Positions 1 to 7,469 of a stretch of DNA of 8,399 nucleotides are shown piece by piece. The position numbers and the translations under genes are program-made. The DNA lies in assembly GCA_903859795.1 (NCBI GenBank), contig CAIOOC010000732.1, positions 1-8,399 of the forward strand, in the 5' to 3' direction. The notes under the pieces are model-generated. The model saw only the letters and a list, made by a program, of their open reading frames with translations. It was not told the DNA's origin and searched no databases. Numbering within the stretch: position 1 is the first letter of the stretch; each line of letters begins with the position of its first letter. This DNA is from an uncultured Bacteroidia bacterium. GTDB taxonomy: Bacteria; Bacteroidota; Bacteroidia; Bacteroidales; Prolixibacteraceae.

Positions 1-187
1 ACTCTCTCTTCTGGTGTCCAAACCAGATAAGGTATTTACTCGCGATGAAATATATAAATCAGTGTGGGGAAATAACGTGATCGTCGGGGACCGGACGATT
101 GACGTGCATATCAGGAAATTGCGCGAGAAAATTGGAAATGATCATATCCGGACACTGAAAGGAATTGGTTATAAGTTTATTACATAG
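1..187 (+). CDS. Response regulator, OmpR/PhoB type, C-terminal DNA-binding domain (5' part outside window)
   Basis: Only the last 61 codons are present, read from position 2 and ending at TAG 185-187. The translation is a typical end of a winged-helix OmpR/PhoB output domain. It contains KVFTRDEIYKSVWG, then the recognition-helix segment VGDRTIDVHIRKLREKIG, then the wing IRTLKGIGYKF just before the stop. This domain binds DNA at target promoters after phosphorylation of a receiver domain, which would lie upstream of the window. The VGDRTIDVHIRKLREKIG wording is common in Bacteroidota two-component regulators, which usually lie next to a sensor kinase gene; none is visible here. The gene converges on rpoN. 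Family assignment is secure; the signal sensed and the targets cannot be read from this fragment. Confidence 0.93.
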   Translation, partial: LSLLVSKPDKVFTRDEIYKSVWGNNVIVGDRTIDVHIRKLREKIGNDHIRTLKGIGYKFIT

Positions 188-321
188 AGCCAGAAGCAAA
201 AAGAGATAAGCCTAAAATACAAAGTGCAAAATAATATAATTGGAAGAGAGTGTAAATACTACATATACTTTGCACTAAGCATTCACCATTAAGCAATTAG
301 AACTAAGTATCTAACATCTTC
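188..321. other. Convergent intergenic gap with a long-loop inverted repeat
   Basis: This AT-rich gap separates the stop codons of the response regulator and rpoN, so transcripts from both sides should end here. The only structure seen is AGTGCAAA at 223-230 facing TTTGCACT at 269-276, an exact 8-bp inverted repeat with a 38-nt loop. There is no GC-rich stem followed by a T-run on either strand. The repeat might form part of a shared transcript end, but the loop is long and the case is weak. No ORF is supported. Confidence 0.35.
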
Positions 322-1779
322 TCACATCTCTTTCCGCATCCTTGCCACAGGTATATCCAGTTGTTCCCTGTATTTGGCGACTGTTCGACGGGCGATCTCA
401 TAACCTTTGTCATTCAGGATCTGAGTGAGCTTGTCATCATTCAGAGGGTGCTGTTTGCTCTCATTATCAATACATTCCTGCAAAATCGACTTAATTTCCC
501 GGGTCGAAACTTCTTCCCCGGTATCTTTTTGCATCGACTCAGAGAAGAAGTATTTTAATGGATAAATTCCAAAATGTGTCTGTATGTATTTACTGTTTGA
601 GACCCTTGAGATTGTAGATATATCCAGACCAGTGCGGTCAGCAATATCTTTTAGGATCATAGGGCGCAATTTGGTTTCATCTCCTTCAACGAAATATTCT
701 TTCTGATACATCAGAATTTCTGTCATAACAAGCATTAACGTCTCTTGTCTCTGTTTTATGGCATCAATAAACCATTTTGCCGAATCGATTTTTTGCTTTA
801 CAAACAAAACCGCCTCCTTCACGTCGCGGGTCAGTGATTTACGGTTATCCTGGTAGGACCTAAGCATATTGGAATAATGCCTGCTTATATTAAGTTCAGG
901 TACATTCCTCTGATTCAGACTTAGTTGTAATTCGTCGTCAACAACTTCCAGAATAAAATCAGGAATAATCGCCTGATTACCCTGACTTATATTATTGCTG
1001 AAAGAACTGCCTGGTTTCGGGTTGAGTTTAAGTATTTCGTCTATGGCATATTTAAGGGTTTCGTCATCTACTCCGAATTTCCGCCCAATCTTATCGAAAT
1101 GTTTGCGCGTAAACTCATCAAAAGCATCTTTCAGGATCTGACCCGCCAGTTTGACCTCCGGTCGCTGGTCAATCTTGCGGATAATCTGTAATCGAAGGCA
1201 TTCTCTCAAATTCCTGGCTCCAACACCTGCCGGATCAAGCTCCTGAATTTTCCGTAACACCTTGGTAAGTTCAGTCTCGTTGGTTTTTATATTTTGAGAA
1301 AATTCAAGGTCATCTACAATTGAGGCAATGTCGCGGCGCAAATAACCATCTTCGTCAATATTTCCAATGATGTGTTCGGCAAGAAGGCTCTCACGAGTGT
1401 CGAGCATCTCCATACTCACCTGATCCTGAAGAAATTCATGAAATGATGTACCATCCGAAAATGGGATGTCAGCAACTTTATCATCCTTGGAGGTGTTCTG
1501 AGTATTATACCTGTATGAAGGATAATCCTCTTCGTTCAGGTAGTCGCTTACAGAAAACTCTTCGTTATCGTGGTCCTCATTTGATTTTAACTCGTTAGAA
1601 AAATCCTCATCGGAAGAACTATATTCTTCATTTTCAATTTCGAGAACAGGATTCTCCTCCAGCTCTTTCTTGATACGTTGTTCAAGCATTAAACCAGGTA
1701 ACTCCAACAGCTTGATAACCTGTATCTGCTGTGGCGAAAGCTTCTGAAGCAGCTTCTGTTGGAGACTTAATTTCTGCAT
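322..1779 (-). CDS. rpoN: RNA polymerase sigma-54 factor
   Basis: A 485-residue sigma-54, close to the usual family length. It directs core RNA polymerase to -24/-12 promoters that need an AAA+ enhancer-binding activator to open. Region I is residues 1-47: Gln/Leu-rich, with the family signature LELPGLMLEQRIKKELEENP. Region II (about 48-110) is strongly acidic and low in complexity. The core-binding region (about 115-305) contains HIIGNIDEDGYLRRDI (136-151), LDPAGVGARNLRECL (181-195) and LNPKPG (252-257). The DNA-binding part holds a helix-turn-helix at about 376-411 (LKDIADRTGLDISTISRV) and the RpoN box ARRTVAKYR at 463-471. No part is missing. The start ATG at 1779 gives the canonical MQKLSLQQKL beginning and lies about 25 nt downstream of a candidate promoter. 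No activator gene is in the window, so its regulon cannot be inferred. It appears to be transcribed alone. Confidence 0.97.
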   Translation of the reverse strand: MQKLSLQQKLLQKLSPQQIQVIKLLELPGLMLEQRIKKELEENPVLEIENEEYSSSDEDFSNELKSNEDHDNEEFSVSDYLNEEDYPSYRYNTQNTSKDDKVADIPFSDGTSFHEFLQDQVSMEMLDTRESLLAEHIIGNIDEDGYLRRDIASIVDDLEFSQNIKTNETELTKVLRKIQELDPAGVGARNLRECLRLQIIRKIDQRPEVKLAGQILKDAFDEFTRKHFDKIGRKFGVDDETLKYAIDEILKLNPKPGSSFSNNISQGNQAIIPDFILEVVDDELQLSLNQRNVPELNISRHYSNMLRSYQDNRKSLTRDVKEAVLFVKQKIDSAKWFIDAIKQRQETLMLVMTEILMYQKEYFVEGDETKLRPMILKDIADRTGLDISTISRVSNSKYIQTHFGIYPLKYFFSESMQKDTGEEVSTREIKSILQECIDNESKQHPLNDDKLTQILNDKGYEIARRTVAKYREQLDIPVARMRKEM

Positions 1780-1803
1780 AATCTGTATAACCTATTTTCG
1801 TTC

Positions 1804-1835
1804 TAAAGTTAGTAAAAAATTTTGACCACCCCAAA
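1804..1835 (-). promoter_or_regulatory. Candidate Bacteroidota-type promoter of rpoN
   Basis: On the minus strand TTTG (1835-1832) is followed after 20 nt by TAACTTTA (1811-1804). This matches the Bacteroidota housekeeping consensus TTTG-N19-21-TAnnTTTG at all but the last base of the -7 box. Transcription would begin near 1798, leaving a leader of roughly 20 nt before the rpoN ATG. The -33 box lies only 5 nt from the T-tract of the asnS terminator, so the two signals abut. Assigned by eye from consensus and position. Confidence 0.5.
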
Positions 1836-1840
1836 AGAAC

Positions 1841-1873
1841 AAAAAAACCCCGGCAGAAATTTACGCTGCGGGG
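1841..1873 (-). terminator. Intrinsic terminator of asnS
   Basis: Reading the minus strand, CCCCGCAG (1873-1866) pairs with CTGCCGGGG (1856-1848) across a 9-nt loop, with one bulged G. The stem runs straight into seven T residues (1847-1841). This is a classic GC-rich hairpin plus U-tract, 66 nt after the asnS stop codon and before the rpoN promoter. It should separate asnS transcription from rpoN. Confidence 0.85.
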
Positions 1874-1939
1874 TCTATTTATTCTGATTAAATATTAGAA
1901 ATAATGAATTTTGCTGAAACAACTTTCGCTTCAGAAGGT

Positions 1940-3379
1940 TTAAAATTCACAATTTTTGGGTGTTCGGGCGAATGGAATAACGTCCCTGATATTTGTCATT
2001 CCTGTGACAAAAAGGAGAAGCCTTTCAAAGCCAAGACCAAAACCGGCGTGCGGGCATCCTCCAAAGCGACGGGTATCAAGGTACCATTGCATATCTTCTT
2101 TGGGTATATTCATTTCATCCATGCGGCGCTCAAGAAGTTCAAGTCGCTCTTCACGCTGAGAACCCCCGATGATTTCACCAATTTGCGGGAAAAGGACATC
2201 CATTGCAGAAACCGTCTTTCCATTGTCATCCATCCGCATATAAAAAGCTTTGATCTCCTTGGGATAATTGGTCAGGATAACCGGTTTTTTAAATTCAACC
2301 TCAACAAGGAACCTTTCATGTTCGCTCTGAAGATCTGTACCGTATCCGGTTATTGGATATTGAAATTTACCTTTCTTATTCTGTTTCGAATTTTTAAGTA
2401 TCTCTATAGCCTCGGTATAGGTAAGCCGCACAAAGTCGTTGTCGGCAACAAACCTGAGTTTTTCAATCAGCTCCATCGACCGCTGATCAGCAGGCTTGTT
2501 TTTTTCCTCTTCTGCCAATCTGCCGCTCAGAAATACAAGATCGTCCATGCAGTGATCCAATGCATAACGGATCAGATATTTGAGAAATTCCTCTGCAAGA
2601 TCCATATTGTCCTGAAGGTCAAAAAATGCAACCTCAGGCTCAATCATCCAAAATTCAGCAAGGTGGCGCGATGTATTGGAATTTTCGGCACGAAAAGTAG
2701 GTCCAAAGGTATATATGCGGGATAACGCCATAGCAAAAAGTTCACCCTCGAGCTGTCCTGAAACGGTAAGATTAGCAGCTTTACCAAAAAAATCCTGCGA
2801 ATAATCTACATTTCCATCTTCATCGACCGGGGCATCTTTAGCCGGAAGGGTCGATACGCGAAACATTTCTCCTGCACCTTCTGCATCAGAACTGGTTATG
2901 ATTGGAGTATGCACATTATAAAACCCTCTTTCGTTGAAAAAGTTATGAATGGCAAAAATCATCGCATGACGCATGCGGAAAATCGCACTGAATGTGGCAG
3001 TTCTGGGACGAAGGTGAGCCATCTCACGCAAAAATTCCAGTGAGTGTCTTTTTGGCTGAATCGGATATTTTTCAGGATCTGAAACGCCTATAACTTCCAG
3101 TGCTGAGGCCTGCAACTCAAACGATTGTCCCGATCCTGCCGATTCAACCAGTTTCCCTGTAACACCAATTGCCGCCCCGGTATTGATCAGTTTTAGTAAC
3201 TCCTCTCCAAAGAGTTCAACTTCTGCCACAACCTGCAGATTATGTATTGTTGAACCGTCGTTCAAAGCAATAAAATTCACATTTTTGCTGCCACGACGGG
3301 TTCGTACCCATCCTTTTACTGTGATCTGGGTGCCGACTTGCCCCGTTTTCAGAATATCAACAATTCGTAAGTTCTTCAT
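1940..3379 (-). CDS. asnS: Asparaginyl-tRNA synthetase (AsnRS, class IIb)
   Basis: A 479-residue enzyme that charges tRNA-Asn with asparagine using ATP in the cytoplasm. Residues about 5-100 form the anticodon-binding OB fold (ITVKGWVRTRRGSKNVNFIALNDGS). Class II motif 1 lies at about 137-159 (HAMIFAIHNFFNERGFYNVHTP). Motif 2 is at 225-249 (FGPTFRAENSNTSRHLAEFW), with the AsnRS-type RAENS rather than the AspRS form. Motif 3 is at 446-453 (GFGLGFER), and the protein ends RDVIPFARTPKNCEF as AsnRS does. The frame stays open to an ATG at 3472, but a good promoter lies inside that extension at 3439-3468, so the long start is unlikely. ATG 3379 gives MKNLRIVDILK, the usual Bacteroidota AsnRS beginning; ATG 3418 (MDYLSIL...) is a second possibility, adding 13 residues. 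No Shine-Dalgarno sequence is visible. Confidence 0.96.
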   Translation of the reverse strand: MKNLRIVDILKTGQVGTQITVKGWVRTRRGSKNVNFIALNDGSTIHNLQVVAEVELFGEELLKLINTGAAIGVTGKLVESAGSGQSFELQASALEVIGVSDPEKYPIQPKRHSLEFLREMAHLRPRTATFSAIFRMRHAMIFAIHNFFNERGFYNVHTPIITSSDAEGAGEMFRVSTLPAKDAPVDEDGNVDYSQDFFGKAANLTVSGQLEGELFAMALSRIYTFGPTFRAENSNTSRHLAEFWMIEPEVAFFDLQDNMDLAEEFLKYLIRYALDHCMDDLVFLSGRLAEEEKNKPADQRSMELIEKLRFVADNDFVRLTYTEAIEILKNSKQNKKGKFQYPITGYGTDLQSEHERFLVEVEFKKPVILTNYPKEIKAFYMRMDDNGKTVSAMDVLFPQIGEIIGGSQREERLELLERRMDEMNIPKEDMQWYLDTRRFGGCPHAGFGLGFERLLLFVTGMTNIRDVIPFARTPKNCEF

Positions 3380-3438
3380 TTTATTAATTCTGGCTTGTAA
3401 GATGCTCAAATAATCCATTCGAATAAATTTCCGAATCA

Positions 3439-3468
3439 CAAAAGTAGAATTTTTGCCCCTACAACAAA
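3439..3468 (-). promoter_or_regulatory. Bacteroidota-type promoter of asnS
   Basis: Minus strand TTTG (3468-3465), an 18-nt spacer, then TACTTTTG (3446-3439), an exact match to TAnnTTTG. Transcription would begin around 3431-3435. This rules out the upstream ATG at 3472 for the main transcript and leaves a leader of about 53 nt before ATG 3379. Spacing is one nt shorter than the usual 19-21 but within the range reported for the phylum. Confidence 0.7.
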
Positions 3469-3480
3469 CCATTCTTTACC

Positions 3481-3520
3481 GAATCTTTTGATTCTTAACA
3501 AAGAACTAATATTTTGTTAA
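3481..3520 (-). repeat. Two small hairpins at the end of the metallophosphoesterase unit
   Basis: TTAACAAA (3495-3502) and TTTGTTAA (3513-3520) form an exact 8-bp inverted repeat with a 10-nt loop that includes the stop codon of the upstream gene. Directly after it in the direction of transcription lies GAATC-TTTT-GATTC (3481-3494), a 5-bp stem with a 4-nt loop. Both stems are AT-rich and neither is followed by a clear T-run on the minus strand, so this is only a possible weak transcript end or 3' stabiliser. The asnS promoter begins a few bases further on. Confidence 0.35.
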
Positions 3521-5253
3521 TTCACTATAGGTATTCCAACCTTCTGAATCTTCGCCTGCATCTCCGGAGTTAATTGAATTATAAGTTCTGCATTGTATGA
3601 AAAGGAGGGGGCATAAGGCTTCAAAACATTAAATACCTGTTGCGCAGCAACTGCATAATAACGCGATTTTGCGGCTAACGAACCCTCTTTCATGATCGGG
3701 TCGACGTTGGTTGTGATTATAGAAACGGTATTATCGCTGTTACGTGTGATTTCAAAAAGTCGAAATTGCTGAGGAAAATCTCTTAGTGATGTACTTTCTA
3801 CTTCCCAAAACCCACTTTCAGGATGAGCCAGGTCGGTCGATGGCATTGGAGTAATCTGATTTACATGCCGATGACCTGCTATCCACAAAATGAGATTCGG
3901 AAAGGTGTGAAGTTTTGCAATAAAATCACCTTCCGATACCGCAGCGCTTGCGCTCCAACCCATACCATTATCCGGGGGTAACACACCAATCGGGATGTGT
4001 GATGAAATGATCATTAGTTTACCTTCAGACTGGCCTTTTCCCAATTCGGTGACCAGCCAGTTATAACGCACATTGTCTATGGAACTATGCGCATAAAAGC
4101 TAAGATGAGGATCGTCATTACTTTGAGTATCATCGAGTACAATAACCTTTATCGGGATATTCCCCTTTGGCTCGAAGGAATAGCAGGCGAACCCTGTGCT
4201 TGCGTTTGATCGACTAAATCCATGCCCAACCGGATTGGAGGATGTGCTGAAAAATTCGTTTATCCACTCTTTTTTTTTTAGTGAACATCGATTTGGATCT
4301 GGTGCCCGCACCTTCGGTGGTGTTGGGTAGCTTTCCATGGCTCCTATGCCCGTAATTTCGCCCAGCAATGTACTCCCATCGATTGAACCCATATAAAATC
4401 CGCGGCTGTTAAAAGGGAGAGGATCGTTGGGGTATGCAAAGATATTTCCGATATTGAGGATGCCATCCTGAGTGAAAACCTTTCTGGAAGCCTCTGTAGG
4501 TGGAAGTAAACCGGTCCAGAAATGATCGTGATTACCCAAGGTTTGATACCAGGGGATGGCTGAATCAAGCCCTTCTGCCTGAAACTCATCCTGATAATCA
4601 TTGCCAGGACCAGGTATCGGATCATCTTTAGTACCTGAATCAGGAATTATTTTTTTGCCGTCGAGAATATCAATATACCATCGGAGTTCGTTGTATTGTG
4701 TGTTATTGCAGGCATCACCCATCGAGATCCCAAAATCAATAGGATTTTCTTTCTCAAGGGCATTGATGGTATGAATAGCTGCGTCGAAGACCTGGGTCGT
4801 ATACAACAGAACCGGTGAATATCCTCCAATAAAACCACCCTTGTAGCCAAAATACAAAGCTGAAGCCGGTGATTCCTCATCGGTGATGTGGACATCGGTA
4901 ATGGCAAAGAAGTTCAAAAGTCTTGCAGATTTGGTAATCGAGATTCCAGTATATCCGGTTGACATAAGATCCACTCTTTTCTGATAATCCAACCCCGGAC
5001 CATAATTCCATTTACCATAACCCGGGAAAGTAGAAAATTTGGAAATTTCATAAGGGTACATCACAGGCCAGGATGCCACATTTGCAGGAATTATGATTCT
5101 GTCGAGTGTTGTATAAACTTTGTTCATTTTAAAATCAGCCCGATTATCATCTTTCCTGCATCCAGTGAAAATAATAATTGCAGTTGAAATAAAAACCAAA
5201 AAGCTGATCAAAAGGACTTTCGATTTTTCATTCGAATTTCTTTTTAAGTTCAT
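3517..5253 (-). CDS. Calcineurin-like metallophosphoesterase, predicted surface lipoprotein
   Basis: A 578-residue exported protein with all hallmarks of a binuclear metallophosphoesterase, spread out by long inserts: DVH (D120, H122), GDACNN (D180), GNHDH (N241, H242), SSHIP (H419) and GHRH (H461, H463). The widely spaced motifs recall the RPA4764-type family (TIGR03768, from memory). That family often carries Tat signals, but this protein does not. The N-terminus has basic residues, a hydrophobic stretch (13-30) and lipobox FTGC with Cys32. The next residues R-K-D-D fit the lipoprotein surface-export signal (X-K-[DE]2) described in Capnocytophaga and relatives. Substrate is unknown: a phosphodiester or phosphomonoester outside the cytoplasm. 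It begins 16 nt after a full-length paralogue on the same strand, so the two are probably cotranscribed. An A10 run lies at codons 325-329 (T10 at 4270-4279). Family certain; function not. Confidence 0.9.
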   Translation of the reverse strand: MNLKRNSNEKSKVLLISFLVFISTAIIIFTGCRKDDNRADFKMNKVYTTLDRIIIPANVASWPVMYPYEISKFSTFPGYGKWNYGPGLDYQKRVDLMSTGYTGISITKSARLLNFFAITDVHITDEESPASALYFGYKGGFIGGYSPVLLYTTQVFDAAIHTINALEKENPIDFGISMGDACNNTQYNELRWYIDILDGKKIIPDSGTKDDPIPGPGNDYQDEFQAEGLDSAIPWYQTLGNHDHFWTGLLPPTEASRKVFTQDGILNIGNIFAYPNDPLPFNSRGFYMGSIDGSTLLGEITGIGAMESYPTPPKVRAPDPNRCSLKKKEWINEFFSTSSNPVGHGFSRSNASTGFACYSFEPKGNIPIKVIVLDDTQSNDDPHLSFYAHSSIDNVRYNWLVTELGKGQSEGKLMIISSHIPIGVLPPDNGMGWSASAAVSEGDFIAKLHTFPNLILWIAGHRHVNQITPMPSTDLAHPESGFWEVESTSLRDFPQQFRLFEITRNSDNTVSIITTNVDPIMKEGSLAAKSRYYAVAAQQVFNVLKPYAPSFSYNAELIIQLTPEMQAKIQKVGIPIVN

Positions 5254-5269
5254 GTATATGACTAAAAAA

Positions 5270-6970
5270 CTACCTGTTAACCCCAGTTGCCAGGTTCTGT
5301 ATTTTATACTGCATTTGAGGAATGAGTTGTTTTACAAGCTCTGCATTGTAGGTTTCGCAAAATGGAAGTTTGAAAATCTGATGTGCTGCAATAGCATAGG
5401 AACGTGAAATTGCAGCAAACGAGCCCTCTTTAACAGCCGGATCAACATCGGTGGTAAATATTGAAATAGTATTGTCGCTGTTTCGTACAATCTCAAAAGT
5501 GCGAATCTGCTGGGGGAACTCTCTTAAAGATGGAGTTTCAACCTCCCAGAAGCCAAGTTCAGGATGGGAGGGATCAGGCGATTTTAAAGCAGTAACCGTA
5601 TTAAGATGACGGTGACCCGCAACCCAAAGGAGGAGATTGGGGTAGGTATGAAGTTTGGCAATTAATGTCGCTTCGGTTAATGGGGCATTGGGGTCCCATC
5701 CAAGCTCAGGATTTGGATCATTAATCCCTATTGGTATATGTGCGGCAATCACCATAAGCCTACCTTCAGCCTGCCCCTTGTCAAGTTGCTTCACCAGCCA
5801 GTCGAAACGTTCATTGTCAAGAAAACTGTGTCCGTGAATATCCTTGCTTGGATCGCTGTCTTTCTGGGTATCATCAAGTACAATTACCCTGACGGGAACA
5901 TCCGATTTTGGTTCGAAAGCGTAGCAACTGAATCCACGTGCTACGTCCGCCTGATTGAATCCGTGTCCTTTGGGATTGGAAGAAGTATTAAAAAATTCAT
6001 TTGACCACCCGATTGAAGAAAGAGAGCGTCGACTGGAATCTGCGGCTATTAATACAGGCTTCGTAGAACTCACCGGTCCTACGCCAATTACATCACCGTT
6101 AACAGTTCTGCCGTCCATCGTACCCATAAATAAACTGCGCTCATAGATGCCATTCGGAGTAAATATATTTCCCACTTTAAGGATACTATCACCGATATAA
6201 GCCCTCTTAATGTAATCGGTTGGCGGATATATACCCATCCAGTTATGATCATGGTTGCCAACTGCCTGATACCAGGGGATAACTTTCTCGAGCCCTGCTG
6301 CCTGGTATTCGTCCTGATAATCATTAAGTGCCCCGGGAATGGGATCATCCTTTACTCCAGAATCGGGATTTATTTTCTTCCCGTCAAGAACATCGATGAA
6401 CCATCTTGTCTCGTTATATTGAGAATTGTTCGCGTCATCACCAAGAGAGATGCCAAAATCGAACGGATTTTTTTTATGAAGGGAATTAATCGTTTGCACT
6501 GCAGCATCCAGCACATGAGTTGTGTAAAGCATAATTCCTGAGTAGGCAGAAATGATACCACCTTTATATCCAAAAAAGATCCCCTGTGTAGGAGATTCCT
6601 TGTCAGTAATATGAATATCTGTCATTGTAAAGAACTTCAGTAGTTTCGAATAACTTTTACCCCCCGTCGGAACATATCCTGCAGGCATCAGATCAACTCT
6701 TTTTTCATACGGAAGCCCTTTGCAGAAATGCCATTTGCCATATCCATTCTCAGCATACTTTGTAAGCTCATAGGGGAATATCTTTGCAGCAACAGAAGGG
6801 ACTGAATCGGGAACAATTACCCTTTCAGATGTTGTTAGCACGATTGAATCGATCGGATAGCTTGCTAAAGGAGAATTACTGGTTGATTTGTTTTGACAAT
6901 TCTCAACCAAGATGATAGTAATTCCTGCTATTACAGACAGGAAAATCAGAATACTGTTGGTCTTTTTCAT
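5270..6970 (-). CDS. Calcineurin-like metallophosphoesterase, exported paralogue
   Basis: A 566-residue paralogue of the next gene in the unit, alignable end to end. It keeps the same set of metal and catalytic residues: DIH (D118, H120), GDDANN (D178), GNHDH (N239, H240), AAHIP (H411) and GHRH (H453, H455). Shared family blocks include KRVDLMPAGY near residue 91, DDPIPG, NDYQDEYQAAGL, GHGF and FPQQIRTFEIVRNSDNT, and the tail YNAEL-QMQ-KIQ. The N-terminus MKKTNSILIF plus a hydrophobic segment (7-22) is an export signal. The following VENC has Asn at -1 and Glu at -2, a poor lipobox, and QNKSTSNS after Cys25 lacks the K-D-D seen in the paralogue. It may therefore be periplasmic, membrane-anchored or inefficiently lipidated. 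First gene of the probable two-gene operon. No Shine-Dalgarno sequence or convincing promoter is seen upstream. Substrate unknown. Confidence 0.9.
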   Translation of the reverse strand: MKKTNSILIFLSVIAGITIILVENCQNKSTSNSPLASYPIDSIVLTTSERVIVPDSVPSVAAKIFPYELTKYAENGYGKWHFCKGLPYEKRVDLMPAGYVPTGGKSYSKLLKFFTMTDIHITDKESPTQGIFFGYKGGIISAYSGIMLYTTHVLDAAVQTINSLHKKNPFDFGISLGDDANNSQYNETRWFIDVLDGKKINPDSGVKDDPIPGALNDYQDEYQAAGLEKVIPWYQAVGNHDHNWMGIYPPTDYIKRAYIGDSILKVGNIFTPNGIYERSLFMGTMDGRTVNGDVIGVGPVSSTKPVLIAADSSRRSLSSIGWSNEFFNTSSNPKGHGFNQADVARGFSCYAFEPKSDVPVRVIVLDDTQKDSDPSKDIHGHSFLDNERFDWLVKQLDKGQAEGRLMVIAAHIPIGINDPNPELGWDPNAPLTEATLIAKLHTYPNLLLWVAGHRHLNTVTALKSPDPSHPELGFWEVETPSLREFPQQIRTFEIVRNSDNTISIFTTDVDPAVKEGSFAAISRSYAIAAHQIFKLPFCETYNAELVKQLIPQMQYKIQNLATGVNR

Positions 6971-7425
6971 ACCTATATAAGTGGTTTTTGGGTGGCAGTA
7001 TGGAATCCAAGATAACCGAAGCTAATAGCAATCAGATAAGCTTCCACTTTTGTGTTGATGGTCTTATCATGGCCATTATAATCAGTTTAAAGTTAAAAAA
7101 AATAATCATTATATTCTTTGTGCGTAAGGGAAATCTTTCCGTAATATAATATCCGTTCATCCCATGCATACAAATATCAGTGATCGCGTTCGCATGATCT
7201 TTGCCTTGGTTTTATCAAAGCCCGGGTCCCGGAAATCGCAGTTAATAGGTTAACGCTGAAATTGTCTTAAGCAAGGCATGATTTGATTCAGATTCATCAA
7301 CAATTAGGAGATTTGGTAATTGAATCGTTGATTTGGCAACCTTAATGTATTTTCAACTACCTACTAACAAACTTTGATCGATTTCACTGAAAAAGTTGCA
7401 TGTGAAATTAGTCCGCTTTTTTACC
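6971..7425. other. Long intergenic region between divergent genes, no convincing gene
   Basis: This AT-rich region should hold the promoter of the phosphoesterase operon, but no full Bacteroidota promoter was found. A TAACTTTA box on the minus strand (7095-7088), identical to the rpoN -7 box, has no TTTG at the right distance. TATAAT at 7081-7076 on the minus strand also lacks a partner. Short inverted repeats occur, such as GGAAA-TC-TTTCC at 7129-7140. A 29-codon reading frame at 7164-7253 (+) begins MHTNISDRVRMIF and faintly resembles the start of a Bacteroidota XRE-type repressor, then decays. This is too weak to call as a gene. Confidence 0.4.
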
Positions 7426-7455
7426 TTTCCAAATTGTCTTTAAATCGTATTTTTG
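7426..7455 (+). promoter_or_regulatory. Candidate promoter of the small conserved gene
   Basis: TTTC (7426-7429), an 18-nt spacer, then TATTTTTG (7448-7455), an exact match to the Bacteroidota TAnnTTTG -7 element; the -33 box matches three of four bases. Transcription would start near 7461, only about 9 nt before ATG 7470, giving an almost leaderless transcript. The box lies inside the upstream extension of the same reading frame, which argues for the shorter protein. Confidence 0.55.
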
Positions 7456-7469
7456 TAAAAAGTCAGAAA

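Noticed and set aside
223..276. Inverted repeat as a confirmed bidirectional terminator
   Set aside because: Only 8 bp of AT-rich stem with a 38-nt loop and no T-run; kept only as a weak feature of the gap.
1904..2725. 273-codon open frame on the plus strand
   Set aside because: It lies wholly antisense to the conserved asnS coding region and its translation has no protein-like pattern; it is a shadow frame.
3517..6970. Phosphoesterase pair as part of a phosphate-starvation or antiphage operon
   Set aside because: No Pho-type regulator site, transporter, nuclease or defence partner is visible; the neighbours are asnS and an empty gap.
7069..7149. 26-codon hydrophobic peptide frame (MAIIISLKLKKIIIIFF...) on the plus strand
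   Set aside because: It comes from AT-rich DNA in the intergenic gap, with no convincing promoter or conservation evidence.
7374..7469. Upstream extension of the small gene from ATG 7374
   Set aside because: It contains an exact TAnnTTTG promoter box and reads as non-coding; ATG 7470 is preferred.
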